From a virus: a DNA stretch of 39,563 nt. A program made the translations under genes and the position numbers. Below are positions 1 to 8,145 of the stretch, piece after piece. The number at the start of each line of letters is the position of its first letter. Position 1 is the stretch's first letter. Below the pieces are notes generated by a model. It ran no database searches and had not been told where the DNA came from. It saw only the letters and a program-made list of their open reading frames with translations. The DNA lies in IMG/VR virus record IMGVR_UViG_3300014497_000015, positions 1-39,563 of that record, one strand, 5' to 3'.

Positions 1-16
1 CCACCATATTGCGTGC

Positions 17-40
17 CAAAGAAGCCAAACAACTTCTTTG
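17..40. other. hairpin in host flank
   Basis: A perfect 8-bp stem (CAAAGAAG at 17-24 with CTTCTTTG at 33-40) around an 8-nt loop lies in the host DNA just outside the prophage. There is no U-run, so it is not a standard terminator. The rest of 1-80 shows nothing I can name. Confidence 0.4.
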
Positions 41-80
41 TAGAACTTCACCCGGCCAATGGCATGAATGAAGCTTTGAT

Positions 81-135
81 TGGTGCGGATGAAGAGACTC
101 GAACTCTTACGCCTCGCGGCGCTGGAACCTAAATC
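81..135. other. attachment site, left (att core copy 1)
   Basis: This 55-bp stretch is identical to 39441-39495. It matches the 3' half of a tRNA-Leu gene on the - strand, from the CCA end through the T arm, variable arm and anticodon loop, but lacks the 5' half. It is the displaced tRNA end left when the phage integrated and supplied its own copy on the other side. Identity stops at 136 (a here, c at 39496). Confidence 0.95.
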
Positions 136-276
136 ATACGCATCAATGTAAACCATTGCGACATCAATAGGTTACGACGCCCGCAACCGTCACAACCGTT
201 CGAATTGCGCGCATCATGTCACAATGTAGCGCGACGTGCGACACATTCTTGTCACACACCATCTCAGGCGTTCTGC
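136..276. other. phage attachment arm with repeated GTCACA motifs
   Basis: This noncoding stretch lies between the att core and Rz. It carries three direct copies of GTCACA (189-194, 218-223, 251-256); the middle one sits in the 9-mer TGTCACAAT (217-225), which recurs at 39361-39369 on the other side of the prophage. Repeated short motifs flanking a core are what arm-type integrase binding sites look like. The assignment is inference from position and repetition. Confidence 0.5.
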
Positions 277-801
277 CTACTGCACATTCCCCTTTGCAAC
301 CCCATCGTACGCCTGCTCACAGGTCACTCCCCGGGCATGGCTGTCCTGAGCATATCCTGCCAAATCGCCCGCTCTTTCATCAGCGCGCTTGAACACGTCG
401 GCAAACACCATAACGGCACGGGTAGCTGCCGCGCTTGCGGCGGCAGTGCAGGAATGGCCCCCGGCCTGACTGGCTGCGAGTCGAGCGGCAAGCTTGTCTG
501 CTTCGAGCTGCACCCCGTTACGAGAAGCGCGCTCAGCAGCAGCGTCAGCAGTGAGTTGATCGATCGTGCGTTGGCCATCTTGCACCGCCTTGTCGATTGC
601 GTGTTGATAGGACTGCTCGCGCACCCGGGCGGCAGACTCGTTTGCGGCCCGGGCAGCTTCGTCGCGGGTGTCTCGCCTCGCCCACTCGGCCTGCCACTTG
701 GCGTCAGTGACACTCACGCCGTGGTGATAGGCGCCAAACAACGCGCCGAGAGCCAGCAGCACCGCAGCTATATAAGGAAGGAATCGCAACCAGATGCTCA
801 T
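277..801 (-). CDS. Rz-like i-spanin
   Basis: This 174-residue protein has a single N-terminal membrane anchor (about residues 8-25), followed by a long Ala/Glu/Arg/Gln-rich stretch (about 35-125) that should form a coiled coil in the periplasm. That is the architecture of Rz-type inner-membrane spanins, which join with the outer-membrane partner Rz1 to disrupt the outer membrane in the last step of lysis. Rz1 is encoded inside it in another frame. It overlaps the endolysin gene by 4 bases and is the last gene of the late operon before the attachment site. Confidence 0.85.
   Translation of the reverse strand: MSIWLRFLPYIAAVLLALGALFGAYHHGVSVTDAKWQAEWARRDTRDEAARAANESAARVREQSYQHAIDKAVQDGQRTIDQLTADAAAERASRNGVQLEADKLAARLAASQAGGHSCTAAASAAATRAVMVFADVFKRADERAGDLAGYAQDSHARGVTCEQAYDGVAKGNVQ
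324..578 (-). CDS. Rz1-like o-spanin lipoprotein, embedded in Rz
   Basis: This 84-residue ORF lies wholly inside the Rz gene in a different frame. The chosen ATG at 578 gives a short signal peptide ending in a lipobox V20-T21-G22-C23, after which the mature chain is proline-rich (several PP/LP motifs around residues 37-55), the hallmark of Rz1 outer-membrane lipoproteins. Upstream in-frame ATGs would put the signal sequence internally, so they were not chosen. Function follows from the nested Rz/Rz1 arrangement known in lambda-like phages. Confidence 0.85.
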   Translation of the reverse strand: MANARSINSLLTLLLSALLVTGCSSKQTSLPLDSQPVRPGAIPALPPQARQLPVPLWCLPTCSSALMKERAIWQDMLRTAMPGE

Positions 802-1349
802 GCCAGCACCTTCAGCGCACGTTCGTAGAACTCCAGGCGCTCAGCAAGACCATTCAGGCCGCCGTTGATGCGCCGAGTGATCCCGTTCATATCGCCGGCA
901 TCCGCAAGGGCATTGAGGTTGCGGGAATTCCAGAACCACGCCGCAGACTTGCACGCCCACTCGGCCTGCTCGAGCAACTCAGGCGTGCGCAACAGGCGAT
1001 CGTCGCCGAATAGGGCCTTGCTGCACGCGTAGTAGTTGTCGCGGCCCGTTACCTGAATCAGGCCGCGGCCACGGTACTTCTGACCGTCACCGTCAGCCTC
1101 TGGCGTATTGCCCAAGCGCTTGGCCAGCGTCCCAGTGTCGTACTTGCTCAGGTACTGATCACCACCCAGCTCCCGGACGTACCGAAACTGGCCAGACTCA
1201 TGACCAACCTGAGCAATGAATGCTGCCATGCGAAGCGGCGTGTTGATCTGATACCGGTCCATGGCCAAATTCAGCGCAGACGCAAAAACGCCGGCTTGCT
1301 TGCCGGCGTTCGGGAGGATCTGCAGCAACTGCTGCGCGGTGATGGGCAT
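798..1349 (-). CDS. endolysin, GH19 chitinase-like
   Basis: This 183-residue protein matches the phage GH19 (class I chitinase-like) endolysin pattern: a helical N-terminus, the motif around VGHESG with candidate catalytic Glu51, a second acidic residue at Glu60, and the later YRGRGLIQVTG and WNSRNLN-type segments. It would hydrolyse the peptidoglycan glycan strands. There is no signal peptide, so it needs the holin to reach its substrate. The gene is followed directly by Rz/Rz1, but the holin gene is about 17 kb away at 17818-18222. Confidence 0.92.
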   Translation of the reverse strand: MPITAQQLLQILPNAGKQAGVFASALNLAMDRYQINTPLRMAAFIAQVGHESGQFRYVRELGGDQYLSKYDTGTLAKRLGNTPEADGDGQKYRGRGLIQVTGRDNYYACSKALFGDDRLLRTPELLEQAEWACKSAAWFWNSRNLNALADAGDMNGITRRINGGLNGLAERLEFYERALKVLA

Positions 1350-1362
1350 GCGTGGACTCCTG

Positions 1363-1728
1363 TTATGCGAGGTCTGGCGACTTGCCTTCGGGCGATGCGA
1401 CGATGACAGGAATCGGCGGGATTGCTGGCCATACCGGGGCTGCTGGCCACGTCGGCTGTTTCGTTACCTTGCCCAGCGCAAACTTGTAAGCCTTCCATGA
1501 CGCCAGCACAGTCACCAGCGCAGCCTGTTCAGCGATATCCTCGTCAGTGGCTTCGCCGACATCAATGCCATACCCGATCGTGTCGATTCGGTCTTGAATC
1601 CGCGCGATCTGCGCCACTGCCTGGGCGTTTCTGGCTGCGAGTTCTGCCTTCATGGCAGCCAAATGTGCGGCGGCAATCGCGGCGTCCTTCATGGCCTTCG
1701 TGATCAACTTGCTCCAATCGATGTTCAT
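1363..1728 (-). CDS. tail fibre assembly-like protein
   Basis: The protein has 121 residues. Its N-terminal half is a helical Ala/Lys/Arg-rich region; its C-terminal half contains WKAYKFALGKV followed by a Trp/Pro-rich end (QPTWPAAPVWPAIP-like), reminiscent of phage tail fibre assembly (Tfa-type) proteins. Its position just after the fibre genes supports a chaperone role. The similarity is partial; a structural role is the alternative. It overlaps the preceding gene by 4 bases. Confidence 0.6.
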   Translation of the reverse strand: MNIDWSKLITKAMKDAAIAAAHLAAMKAELAARNAQAVAQIARIQDRIDTIGYGIDVGEATDEDIAEQAALVTVLASWKAYKFALGKVTKQPTWPAAPVWPAIPPIPVIVASPEGKSPDLA

Positions 1729-2060
1729 TCCGACACCTCAACTTCGCCACCAGCAAGGTTTTCAGGGAGTGGTTGCGGGAACATTACCGGACCGTCTGGA
1801 ACGTCAACCAAGTCAACAGGGAAGGCCTGTTCCTGGCTGTAGTTCCACGGCAGCGGAAGTAGCAGCGTAACAATCAGCTCGGTACCCACCCGATCCACAT
1901 CGGCGGCAAACCATTGAGACGTGATCGCTGTAGCTGGCAGGGTGTCGCCATCACCCATTGGGGATAGGTCGAAGTCCTCACCGTTCAAAGTGAGAACAGA
2001 TCCTGTTTTCACCGCGGTTAACGTGTCATCCCTGCGAGAGGGAGAGAGTTTTATGATCAT
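1725..2060 (-). CDS. hypothetical protein next to tail fibre
   Basis: This 111-residue protein begins MIIKLSPSRRDD. The ATG at 2060 overlaps the TGA of the fibre gene (TGATG), which is why this start was preferred over an upstream in-frame one lying inside the fibre gene. It reads as a compact acidic beta-type domain with no catalytic motif I can name. Proteins of this kind often lie between fibre and fibre-assembly genes in Pseudomonas phages; the function is unknown to me. Confidence 0.7.
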   Translation of the reverse strand: MIIKLSPSRRDDTLTAVKTGSVLTLNGEDFDLSPMGDGDTLPATAITSQWFAADVDRVGTELIVTLLLPLPWNYSQEQAFPVDLVDVPDGPVMFPQPLPENLAGGEVEVSE

Positions 2061-2818
2061 CAGAACCACCGCCCGATTGCGATCAGAGAAATAGTGAGGT
2101 TGGCTGAAGCGAAGGAGACTGGACTTATGATTGTCAGCGGCCCGGAAGCCGTCGTAGTGGGGGATGTGCCGCAACCCCACATCGCTGCGCCAATACCGTA
2201 TACGGAAGCGACCCCACATATCGGAGCCGCAATAAATGTCGACGCAAAGCTCTGACTCGTCAGGTTCGCGTACCAAACTGAGCCGATAGCGTTGTTGACG
2301 TTGAATGTCCCAGCAAACACCTTCGTGCAGATCATGGTGCCGTCGTAGAGCTTGATCGCAACGCCATTGGCATTGGTGATGTACTCAACAACCGACCGGG
2401 CTGTGTTGTATCTGATGCACTGCCAGTTGCCGCTACCCAGGCTCAGGAATTCAGCATTATCATTGGCCGCAGTGAGGATATTCGCCGAGCCGGGCAGGAT
2501 CAGCGAAGTGGCGTTATGCGTCAGGGTGAGCGCAGCAAGAAAACGTACTGTTCGAATCACGCCGGCGGCAGCAGTGCCAAGGGCCGTAATGGTGGTCGTG
2601 CCACTGACATAGATGACGTTCGACACCGCGGCGCCGATATCAGTTGTTGCCGCCGAAGCAATTGTCTGTGGGGCGAACGCCGTCTGATCGCGCAGCAGTG
2701 CGATAAACGACGCCTGGGTACGCAGATAGTCGTCAATGAGCGACGGAGATTCAGAGCCCGGCGGGTTGTTGCTGCCTGCGGTGGTGGAAAGATCTGCAAT
2801 CGAAGAAGGGACCGGCAT
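2060..2818 (-). CDS. tail fibre / tail tip protein
   Basis: This 252-residue protein opens with a segment typical of podophage tail proteins (about residues 8-45: LSTTAGSNNPPGSESPSLIDDYLRT-like), which probably attaches it to the tail. The remainder is Ala/Thr/Ser/Gly-rich and beta-prone, ending with a hydrophobic strand. It is short for a receptor-binding fibre, so it may be a tip or truncated fibre. An intrinsic terminator-like hairpin lies just upstream (2834-2858), so it may be expressed by read-through. Confidence 0.75.
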   Translation of the reverse strand: MPVPSSIADLSTTAGSNNPPGSESPSLIDDYLRTQASFIALLRDQTAFAPQTIASAATTDIGAAVSNVIYVSGTTTITALGTAAAGVIRTVRFLAALTLTHNATSLILPGSANILTAANDNAEFLSLGSGNWQCIRYNTARSVVEYITNANGVAIKLYDGTMICTKVFAGTFNVNNAIGSVWYANLTSQSFASTFIAAPICGVASVYGIGAAMWGCGTSPTTTASGPLTIISPVSFASANLTISLIAIGRWF

Positions 2819-2833
2819 TTTTAGTCATCCCAA

Positions 2834-2858
2834 TAAAAAGTCCGCACATGGCGGGCTT
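2834..2858 (-). terminator. intrinsic terminator-like hairpin
   Basis: On the - strand an 8-bp stem with one mismatch (arms at 2851-2858 and 2838-2845, 5-nt loop) is followed by a T-rich run. It lies between the lytic transglycosylase-type virion gene and the fibre gene. Q-type antitermination would allow read-through. Confidence 0.6.
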
Positions 2859-2967
2859 GGAGGCGTTGGTGGAATTCACTTACATGGACTTCAAAATCTG
2901 GTCTGGCGTCGTGATCGTCGTGGCGTTCTGGATTTACTGCTTTTGGAAAGGCCTCACTGGCCATTAA
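2848..2967 (+). CDS. possible small membrane protein on the opposite strand
   Basis: This 39-codon ORF runs against the late operon in the only sizeable gap between structural genes. An internal ATG at 2884 gives a 27-residue protein beginning MDFKIW with a hydrophobic, Trp-rich membrane segment (SGVVIVVAFWIYCFWKG). It overlaps the 3' end of the opposing gene by 14 bases. The Shine-Dalgarno signal is weak. I list it because the hydrophobic pattern is striking for a chance ORF, but confidence is low. Confidence 0.3.
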   Translation: MAGLEALVEFTYMDFKIWSGVVIVVAFWIYCFWKGLTGH

Positions 2968-5119
2968 CGGCTTGTGGCACAAGCAACGGGAGAACCTTGT
3001 TCGCCTGTTCCGCGCCGATCGATAAGAGCCCCCTTCCCTGGCTTGGTGGTCGCATCAGCAAGGATTTCAGAGCGTTGCTGTTCAGGGCCGCATTTGCCCC
3101 TCGGCCGGCTGTCAATATCCCAGCCGCAAGCGGTATAGATAGCGCCCCGGCAGCTCCAGCCCCGCCCCAACCAAGCGCGGTGCGCTGCATAGCGCCATGC
3201 GGACTTTCACGGGTCCGCATGAACTGAGCACTGATATCTGCCAAGTCCTGCAAATCAGGGTTGCCGATGTTCTTCATGTTGGCCAGTCTGGCAACCGAAA
3301 TGTCGCCGTCGGCGCCGTTTTGAGCCAGTTTCTCCAAGTCCAGCATGGTCCCATATTGCCGGCGAACATTTGCAAAGTCGGCAGCGTCTTCCGGTTTCAT
3401 CGATCGGTTAAGAGCGCTCATCAATGATTTTTTGAGGTCGCTCGCGTAATACGCTTGAGGCGTGTTATGCCCACCAATACGATCCAGCGTCTTCTTGATG
3501 TTGTAGGCGGCTTGGCCGTCAATCTCGCCATTCTTGGCCTTCCCTAGGATCTCCTCAATCTGCTTCTGAATGATGCTCGCCTGCCCTGTTTCGAGCTCTC
3601 CAGCGGCGCGCTGCCCTTGCTCAACAAGATCTTGAAGAAATTGGTCATCAACCTTGACCTTGTTGCTTTGCAGCACGGAATCGAACTTCGAACCAAGATC
3701 TGCCCTGGCATTCCGCAGAGCCATGTTGATGTCATCCGTGTCCTGGCCAATAGTTCGGCTCAATGCTGTTTTCAGCTGATCATTCATTTTCGTCAGCGTG
3801 CCAGTCCTTCCACTCAGCGGCATGTATTCCAGAGAAGCGGCCATGGCGTTCAGCGGCTTGCTATTTACGATGCGATCAGCAGGGATACTGATGCCAAGGT
3901 TTTCCGCCTTTTCCGCAAGAGCGCTTACGGCGGGCTTCACCTCCCCGCCTCGCAAAGCCCGCCCAATACCCAGCGCCGCGCCACCGCCAAGCGCCATAGC
4001 CCCTGGCACTGCACCGCCAACAATGGCGCCCAGACTGGCGTCCTCAGGATTGACCAGCCCCGCCGATGCACCACCGGCGATCGCACCACCAGTCCCGCGA
4101 GTGAGCAACCCGGTCAGCCCTTGCGTGCCGCCTGCCCGGAAACCGCCGGAGCCAATCGACTCAATCAGCGGAGCAATCTTGGCGGCGCCTGGGAGCATCG
4201 CAACTCCTTTTGCCAGTGCTCCACCCATCCCGCCAGTACCGGCAATTTCAGTACCAAGCTTGCCAGCTTTGAAGGCCATCGAATCAGGCTGGGCGCCCAT
4301 GTCTTGCAGAGCCCAGTCCATGTCCGCGCGGCGCTGACGGTTCGATTCCAGTGATAAGCCTTTCCCGGCGCGCAGGTCCTGCACGATGTCATAGGGCGCG
4401 ACAATTGTTGCTCCAATAGACCCAGCTCCACGCACCGCGCCGGCCAGAAGGTTCCCAGAGTCCTGCATCAGCTCCTTGCCTGCGTCCTGCGGAAGACGGC
4501 TCAGTAGATTGCCGAAGCGGCCAGCCTGCGGGCTAGGCGCTGCGCCTTGGGTGTCCTGGTCAGCAGGAGCCCGCGATCCTGTTGGCGCAGGCTGCATTGC
4601 CGCTGTAGATTCTGATGCCAGCGCCTGTGGCGCCTTGGCAATGACAGCAGGAGCCGAGAATTGCTGGTTCAATTCGGCAAATGGATCTTCTTGCTGCGAT
4701 TGTGGCGCGGTCTGACTGAACTGTTGGTTCAATTCGGCAAATGGATCATCCTGTTGGCTCATGTTGGCGGTGACCTTCTTAATGTAGTTCCGTGTTTCCG
4801 CTGGGGCCGATTCAATTCCTTTGCGCTGAAAATTTCCAATGCCCCAGTTATAGGCTGCCAACGCCCCTGGAACGCTTCCAGTTTGCTGCATCATGTCTGA
4901 AAGCATTTTTGCGGCGCCGGCAGCTGACTGTTGCAGATCATTCGGGTCTTGGACGCCATATTGGGCCGCCGTGGCTGGCATGAATTGAAAGTGACCTTGC
5001 GCGCCTTTTGGCGATTGCATGTTCTGCCCGCGACTAGACTCGGCAGACCACACTGCATCCAACAGGCCCGACGGAAGCTTGTTGTCTTGCTCAAGCTTCG
5101 CAAAGAGGCTGTTCATCAT
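2954..5119 (-). CDS. internal virion/ejection protein with lytic transglycosylase domain
   Basis: The protein has 721 residues. Residues about 8-117 form a soluble lytic transglycosylase-like domain: likely catalytic Glu27 in WSAESS, the GHFQFMPATAAQYG segment and the AYNWG segment. This would open peptidoglycan locally during DNA entry. A duplicated DPFAELNQQF motif follows (residues 125-134 and 145-154), then a Gly/Ala-rich amphipathic stretch (about 285-395) and a long helical C-terminal part. This domain order fits podophage ejection proteins carried in the head. Start: ATG at 5119 overlaps the upstream stop; ATG 5116 is equally possible. Confidence 0.85.
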   Translation of the reverse strand: MMNSLFAKLEQDNKLPSGLLDAVWSAESSRGQNMQSPKGAQGHFQFMPATAAQYGVQDPNDLQQSAAGAAKMLSDMMQQTGSVPGALAAYNWGIGNFQRKGIESAPAETRNYIKKVTANMSQQDDPFAELNQQFSQTAPQSQQEDPFAELNQQFSAPAVIAKAPQALASESTAAMQPAPTGSRAPADQDTQGAAPSPQAGRFGNLLSRLPQDAGKELMQDSGNLLAGAVRGAGSIGATIVAPYDIVQDLRAGKGLSLESNRQRRADMDWALQDMGAQPDSMAFKAGKLGTEIAGTGGMGGALAKGVAMLPGAAKIAPLIESIGSGGFRAGGTQGLTGLLTRGTGGAIAGGASAGLVNPEDASLGAIVGGAVPGAMALGGGAALGIGRALRGGEVKPAVSALAEKAENLGISIPADRIVNSKPLNAMAASLEYMPLSGRTGTLTKMNDQLKTALSRTIGQDTDDINMALRNARADLGSKFDSVLQSNKVKVDDQFLQDLVEQGQRAAGELETGQASIIQKQIEEILGKAKNGEIDGQAAYNIKKTLDRIGGHNTPQAYYASDLKKSLMSALNRSMKPEDAADFANVRRQYGTMLDLEKLAQNGADGDISVARLANMKNIGNPDLQDLADISAQFMRTRESPHGAMQRTALGWGGAGAAGALSIPLAAGILTAGRGANAALNSNALKSLLMRPPSQGRGLLSIGAEQANKVLPLLVPQAVNGQ
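4665..4747. repeat. 60-bp-period tandem repeat within the transglycosylase gene
   Basis: A 23-bp sequence is identical at 4665-4687 and 4725-4747. It encodes the duplicated DPFAELNQQF segment between the enzyme domain and the rest of the protein. The second copy probably arose by tandem duplication and may vary in number between relatives. Confidence 0.85.
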
Positions 5120-6510
5120 TGTTTGCCTTTTGGGAGCCAGCGCGACATGACAGGGTCAGCCCAAATGGATTGCTGAACCTTGCGGTATTGGGAGTCGACT
5201 TCCGAAAGCGGAATACCACGATCTTGGGCGATCTTGATGGCCTTCTCGTAGTAGTCCGCCTTGCGGATTGCCGAATTGTTTTTTGCCTGCGCCATATCAA
5301 GGATCAAGTCGTTGGCTTCTGGCGTGTTTTTAAGTTGGGCGAACATTTGTGCTGCGCGCGCGGCATCGCCTTCAGTCTGCGGACCTTTCTGATCCTGCAG
5401 ATACTTCATCAACCTTTCGGAAGCGACGGACTGATACTGCTGGGCATTCGTAGCAAACATCTCGGCGTTCTTTGGAGCAATACCAAGAGCCGTCAGAACC
5501 CCGGCGCCAGCCGCCTTTGCCTCCGTCCCCCAGCCTGTTTGGATTGGGATGCTTCGCATAACGCTGATTGAGCCGTTCATGTCCTGTGCGGCTTTTCCAT
5601 TGTCCAAGGTTGGACGGTATGAGCCAGTAATGAAATCATTGTTCAAGCCTTTTGTTGCGTCCTGGCTCACAGGATTCAAACCTGCCACAAGCCCACCGCC
5701 TTGCCCTGGCAATGATCCACCGCCGGCGCCTGCAACATCGAGCCGAGGCACGTAATATTCGTTCCCTTTCGGGCCGATGACTTTCATTGGATCAAGACTG
5801 GCGGCTCCAACTTGCTCCGCGCGTTTCTGCCCAACGGCATAAGGGAATTGTGCCGCAGCAACGGAGCCAGCTTCGGCGCCCTTGTAGCCGGCGTTCGCTT
5901 GCGCTGCGCCAGGCACAGGCATAGCTTGCCCCTGATCGTTCATCATCACGCCTTCAGCCATTTTCGGCATGTAGGTCTGCTGTCCGGTGCGCGGGTCGAC
6001 GTAGTAGTTGCCACCCTTGCGCTCTTGCGGGTTGTTTGCCTGCTTGTACAGGTCGAGGATCGTCGATCCATTCGGCAGGTCCAGCATGTTGTAAGCCGCG
6101 ACGTCATTCAGTCCGAGTGGGAAAGCACCTTGCGCCTGCCGGCCTTGGGTCTGAGGCATTGAGGAAGGTGCGGCACCGGGGGCGGCGAAGCCGTCTGGCG
6201 CCATCGCACCATCCTGCGGCATTCCCGGCATTGGTTGCCCACCGAACATGCGCTGCGCCATATCCATCGCCATGTTCTGCTTCTTCAGATTGGCCTGAAT
6301 CTGCTGTGCCTGCATGCCTCGATATTGGTCTGTAGATTGTCTCTGCAAGGCATTGCTGTAGCCGGCAATGCCGGCCAGTCCAGCAGCGCCCAACGTGTTT
6401 ACTGGGGCGCCCCTACGGGCCCCAGCCAATCCGCCAAACGCTGCCGCCAACAACCCTTGACCCTCTGGAGACTTTGCGAAATCCAGCAGTCCATTCATAC
6501 CGTCGACCAT
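5116..6510 (-). CDS. putative internal virion protein (Gly/Ala/Gln-rich)
   Basis: This 464-residue protein begins MVDGMNGLLDFAKSPEGQ. The ATG at 6510 was chosen because it sits one base after the upstream stop with a GAGAGGA ribosome site. The N-terminal 40 residues are Gly/Ala-rich and hydrophobic; a Met/Gln-rich helix and Pro/Gly-rich linkers follow, and the last 170 residues look helical. Its place between two other head-interior candidates suggests an ejection protein. No enzymatic motif was recognised. Confidence 0.65.
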   Translation of the reverse strand: MVDGMNGLLDFAKSPEGQGLLAAAFGGLAGARRGAPVNTLGAAGLAGIAGYSNALQRQSTDQYRGMQAQQIQANLKKQNMAMDMAQRMFGGQPMPGMPQDGAMAPDGFAAPGAAPSSMPQTQGRQAQGAFPLGLNDVAAYNMLDLPNGSTILDLYKQANNPQERKGGNYYVDPRTGQQTYMPKMAEGVMMNDQGQAMPVPGAAQANAGYKGAEAGSVAAAQFPYAVGQKRAEQVGAASLDPMKVIGPKGNEYYVPRLDVAGAGGGSLPGQGGGLVAGLNPVSQDATKGLNNDFITGSYRPTLDNGKAAQDMNGSISVMRSIPIQTGWGTEAKAAGAGVLTALGIAPKNAEMFATNAQQYQSVASERLMKYLQDQKGPQTEGDAARAAQMFAQLKNTPEANDLILDMAQAKNNSAIRKADYYEKAIKIAQDRGIPLSEVDSQYRKVQQSIWADPVMSRWLPKGKQ

Positions 6511-6511
6511 T

Positions 6512-7213
6512 TCAATATCCTCTCTGAGCGCGGCGCTGCTGTGCATACTGCTGACGCTGGGCGATCAGCGGGTTTTGCTGGCCTTGGGCGATCTGTGCGA
6601 GCGTTTGCGGGCCGCTCATGTTCTGCTGTGCCGGGCCGTTCGCCATTGGCTGCTGTTGCTGACCCTGGGAAAGCAGGCCGTAGACCTTCTGGCCGGTACT
6701 CGCCGCATCCATGTACGGTTTGGCCTGGGTGTTGAAGTTTGACAGGCTGGTGCCCATCGAACCGAGCAGTCCCGGAGACGATCCACCAGCGTACGCGGCG
6801 CTCCCGGCCTGACCTGTTACCAGCGGCTGGCCAAGGCCATACCCAGCAGTCGGTGCCGAACTCGCAGCCGCAGTGCCTGCGCCACCAGAACCGCCACCCA
6901 GCAGCCCGCCGGCCGCACCGCCCGCTGCGCCGCCGGCGTAGATGGACGCGATGGTCTTGGCGATCGTGTGCATGGTCTTGCCAGGGCCGGTGTTGATCCC
7001 TGCGTCCTGGGCTTCTTCGTAACGCTGCGGTGCCGCGCCGCCCCACTGGTCAACGAGCGGCTTGTCGTTGGTGCCCAGCACCTTGTTCCAAACGTTGGTA
7101 GAGAACGGGTCAGCAGAGCCATAGAGCAGCCGTGCCGGGTTCTGACCAACCTGCTTGCCCATGGCGCCCAGGTTGAACATTTCGAAGCTGCCAACATCGC
7201 CGAAGAAGCTCAT
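6512..7213 (-). CDS. putative internal virion protein
   Basis: This 233-residue protein starts MSFFGDVGSFEMF, with ATG overlapping the previous stop (ATGA). A hydrophobic Gly/Ala-rich stretch lies at about residues 88-120 (AGGAAGGAAGGLLGGG-like) and the C-terminal third is Gln-rich. The low complexity and small hydrophobic patch resemble proteins that leave podophage capsids to help DNA cross the envelope. That role is inferred from neighbours and composition. Confidence 0.6.
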   Translation of the reverse strand: MSFFGDVGSFEMFNLGAMGKQVGQNPARLLYGSADPFSTNVWNKVLGTNDKPLVDQWGGAAPQRYEEAQDAGINTGPGKTMHTIAKTIASIYAGGAAGGAAGGLLGGGSGGAGTAAASSAPTAGYGLGQPLVTGQAGSAAYAGGSSPGLLGSMGTSLSNFNTQAKPYMDAASTGQKVYGLLSQGQQQQPMANGPAQQNMSGPQTLAQIAQGQQNPLIAQRQQYAQQRRAQRGY

Positions 7214-8145
7214 TTACCACCCCCGCCGGATTGCTTGGTAGTCGCGGTATTGCCCAGGCCAGAACCGAAGACGCCCGACATGGCCGCGAGCTTTTTGTAC
7301 GGATCGTTTTGCTGATCCAGCCAGCTCTGATATTGGGCGTCCAGATTTTGCTGATAGTTGTCCTGCTGAGAATTGCCCGCATTCATCAATTGCGAGGCAT
7401 CGGTGTACGCCTGATTGGCGTAGGTCGGGGCAAGGTTCATGTACTGCGATTTGAGCTGATCGTTGCGGCCGGCATAGTCTTGTGCCGCTGTCAGGTTCCG
7501 ATTGAGCTGATTTTCAGCCAGGCTCTGCTGGGCGGTGTAGTCCTGCATGCGCATGCTCGACGCAGTGTTTCCCAGATTCTTGGTCAGGTCGTTCAGTGAG
7601 TTTTGGGTCGCTGCCTGGGCGCCGGAGTTGCCAAACGAGCCAGACCCGACCATTTGCGTGGTCAGGCCCGGGGCGATCGCGTCGTTGTAGTTGCGCGTGA
7701 TGTCCCCCATCGCCGCATCGATGTTTTGCTGCAAATAGGGGTTCTGCCCGGCGTACTTGTTGGAGCCAAGGTTCCCGAGCGAGGTAGCGGCATTGCCTGA
7801 GGCCAGAGCATTCTTCATCGTGCTGCCGGCTTGGTTCATCAATGCATCACCGCTAGTCGCCCGATTCGCAATAGCATCAGCGCCCATGCGCTGGTAGTCA
7901 TTGAGATAAGCGACCTGCTGACCGCCATAGCTCTGATAAGGTTGGTTGGCCAAGTCCATGGCCTTGCTGCTGTACGCGGCGGCCAGTGGCTTCAGCTCGG
8001 TCGGGATCGATTGCGTGGTAGAGCTGCTAGATCCACCGCCGCCTTTTCGAGGGCGAATCACGTCACCAACAAAGGCCGGAAGAGCGCTGAGCGCCGGGCC
8101 GCCGAACTCTGCGCTGAGCTGGTCATGCAAGTCATCAATATTCAC
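7210..8145 (-). CDS. putative internal virion protein, Gln/Asn-rich
   Basis: This 311-residue protein starts at a GTG whose TGA-overlap (GTGA) couples it to the gene before; GGAGG lies 7 bases upstream. After a Gly/Ser/Thr linker (about residues 33-48), the chain is rich in Gln, Asn, Tyr and Ala (long helical NYQQNLDAQYQSWLDQQ-type segment near the C-terminus) and ends in Gly/Lys. It precedes two ejection-protein candidates in one operon, so a virion-internal role is likely. Family not recognised. Confidence 0.6.
   Translation of the reverse strand: MNIDDLHDQLSAEFGGPALSALPAFVGDVIRPRKGGGGSSSSTTQSIPTELKPLAAAYSSKAMDLANQPYQSYGGQQVAYLNDYQRMGADAIANRATSGDALMNQAGSTMKNALASGNAATSLGNLGSNKYAGQNPYLQQNIDAAMGDITRNYNDAIAPGLTTQMVGSGSFGNSGAQAATQNSLNDLTKNLGNTASSMRMQDYTAQQSLAENQLNRNLTAAQDYAGRNDQLKSQYMNLAPTYANQAYTDASQLMNAGNSQQDNYQQNLDAQYQSWLDQQNDPYKKLAAMSGVFGSGLGNTATTKQSGGGGK

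Noticed and set aside
81-135. A second tRNA gene at the left end
   Set aside because: Only the 3' half of tRNA-Leu is present; the 5' acceptor and D arm are missing, so it is an attachment-site remnant.
2060-2818. Diversity-generating retroelement acting on the tail fibre
   Set aside because: No reverse transcriptase gene and no variable/template repeat pair is visible, although some podophages with similar virion genes carry one.
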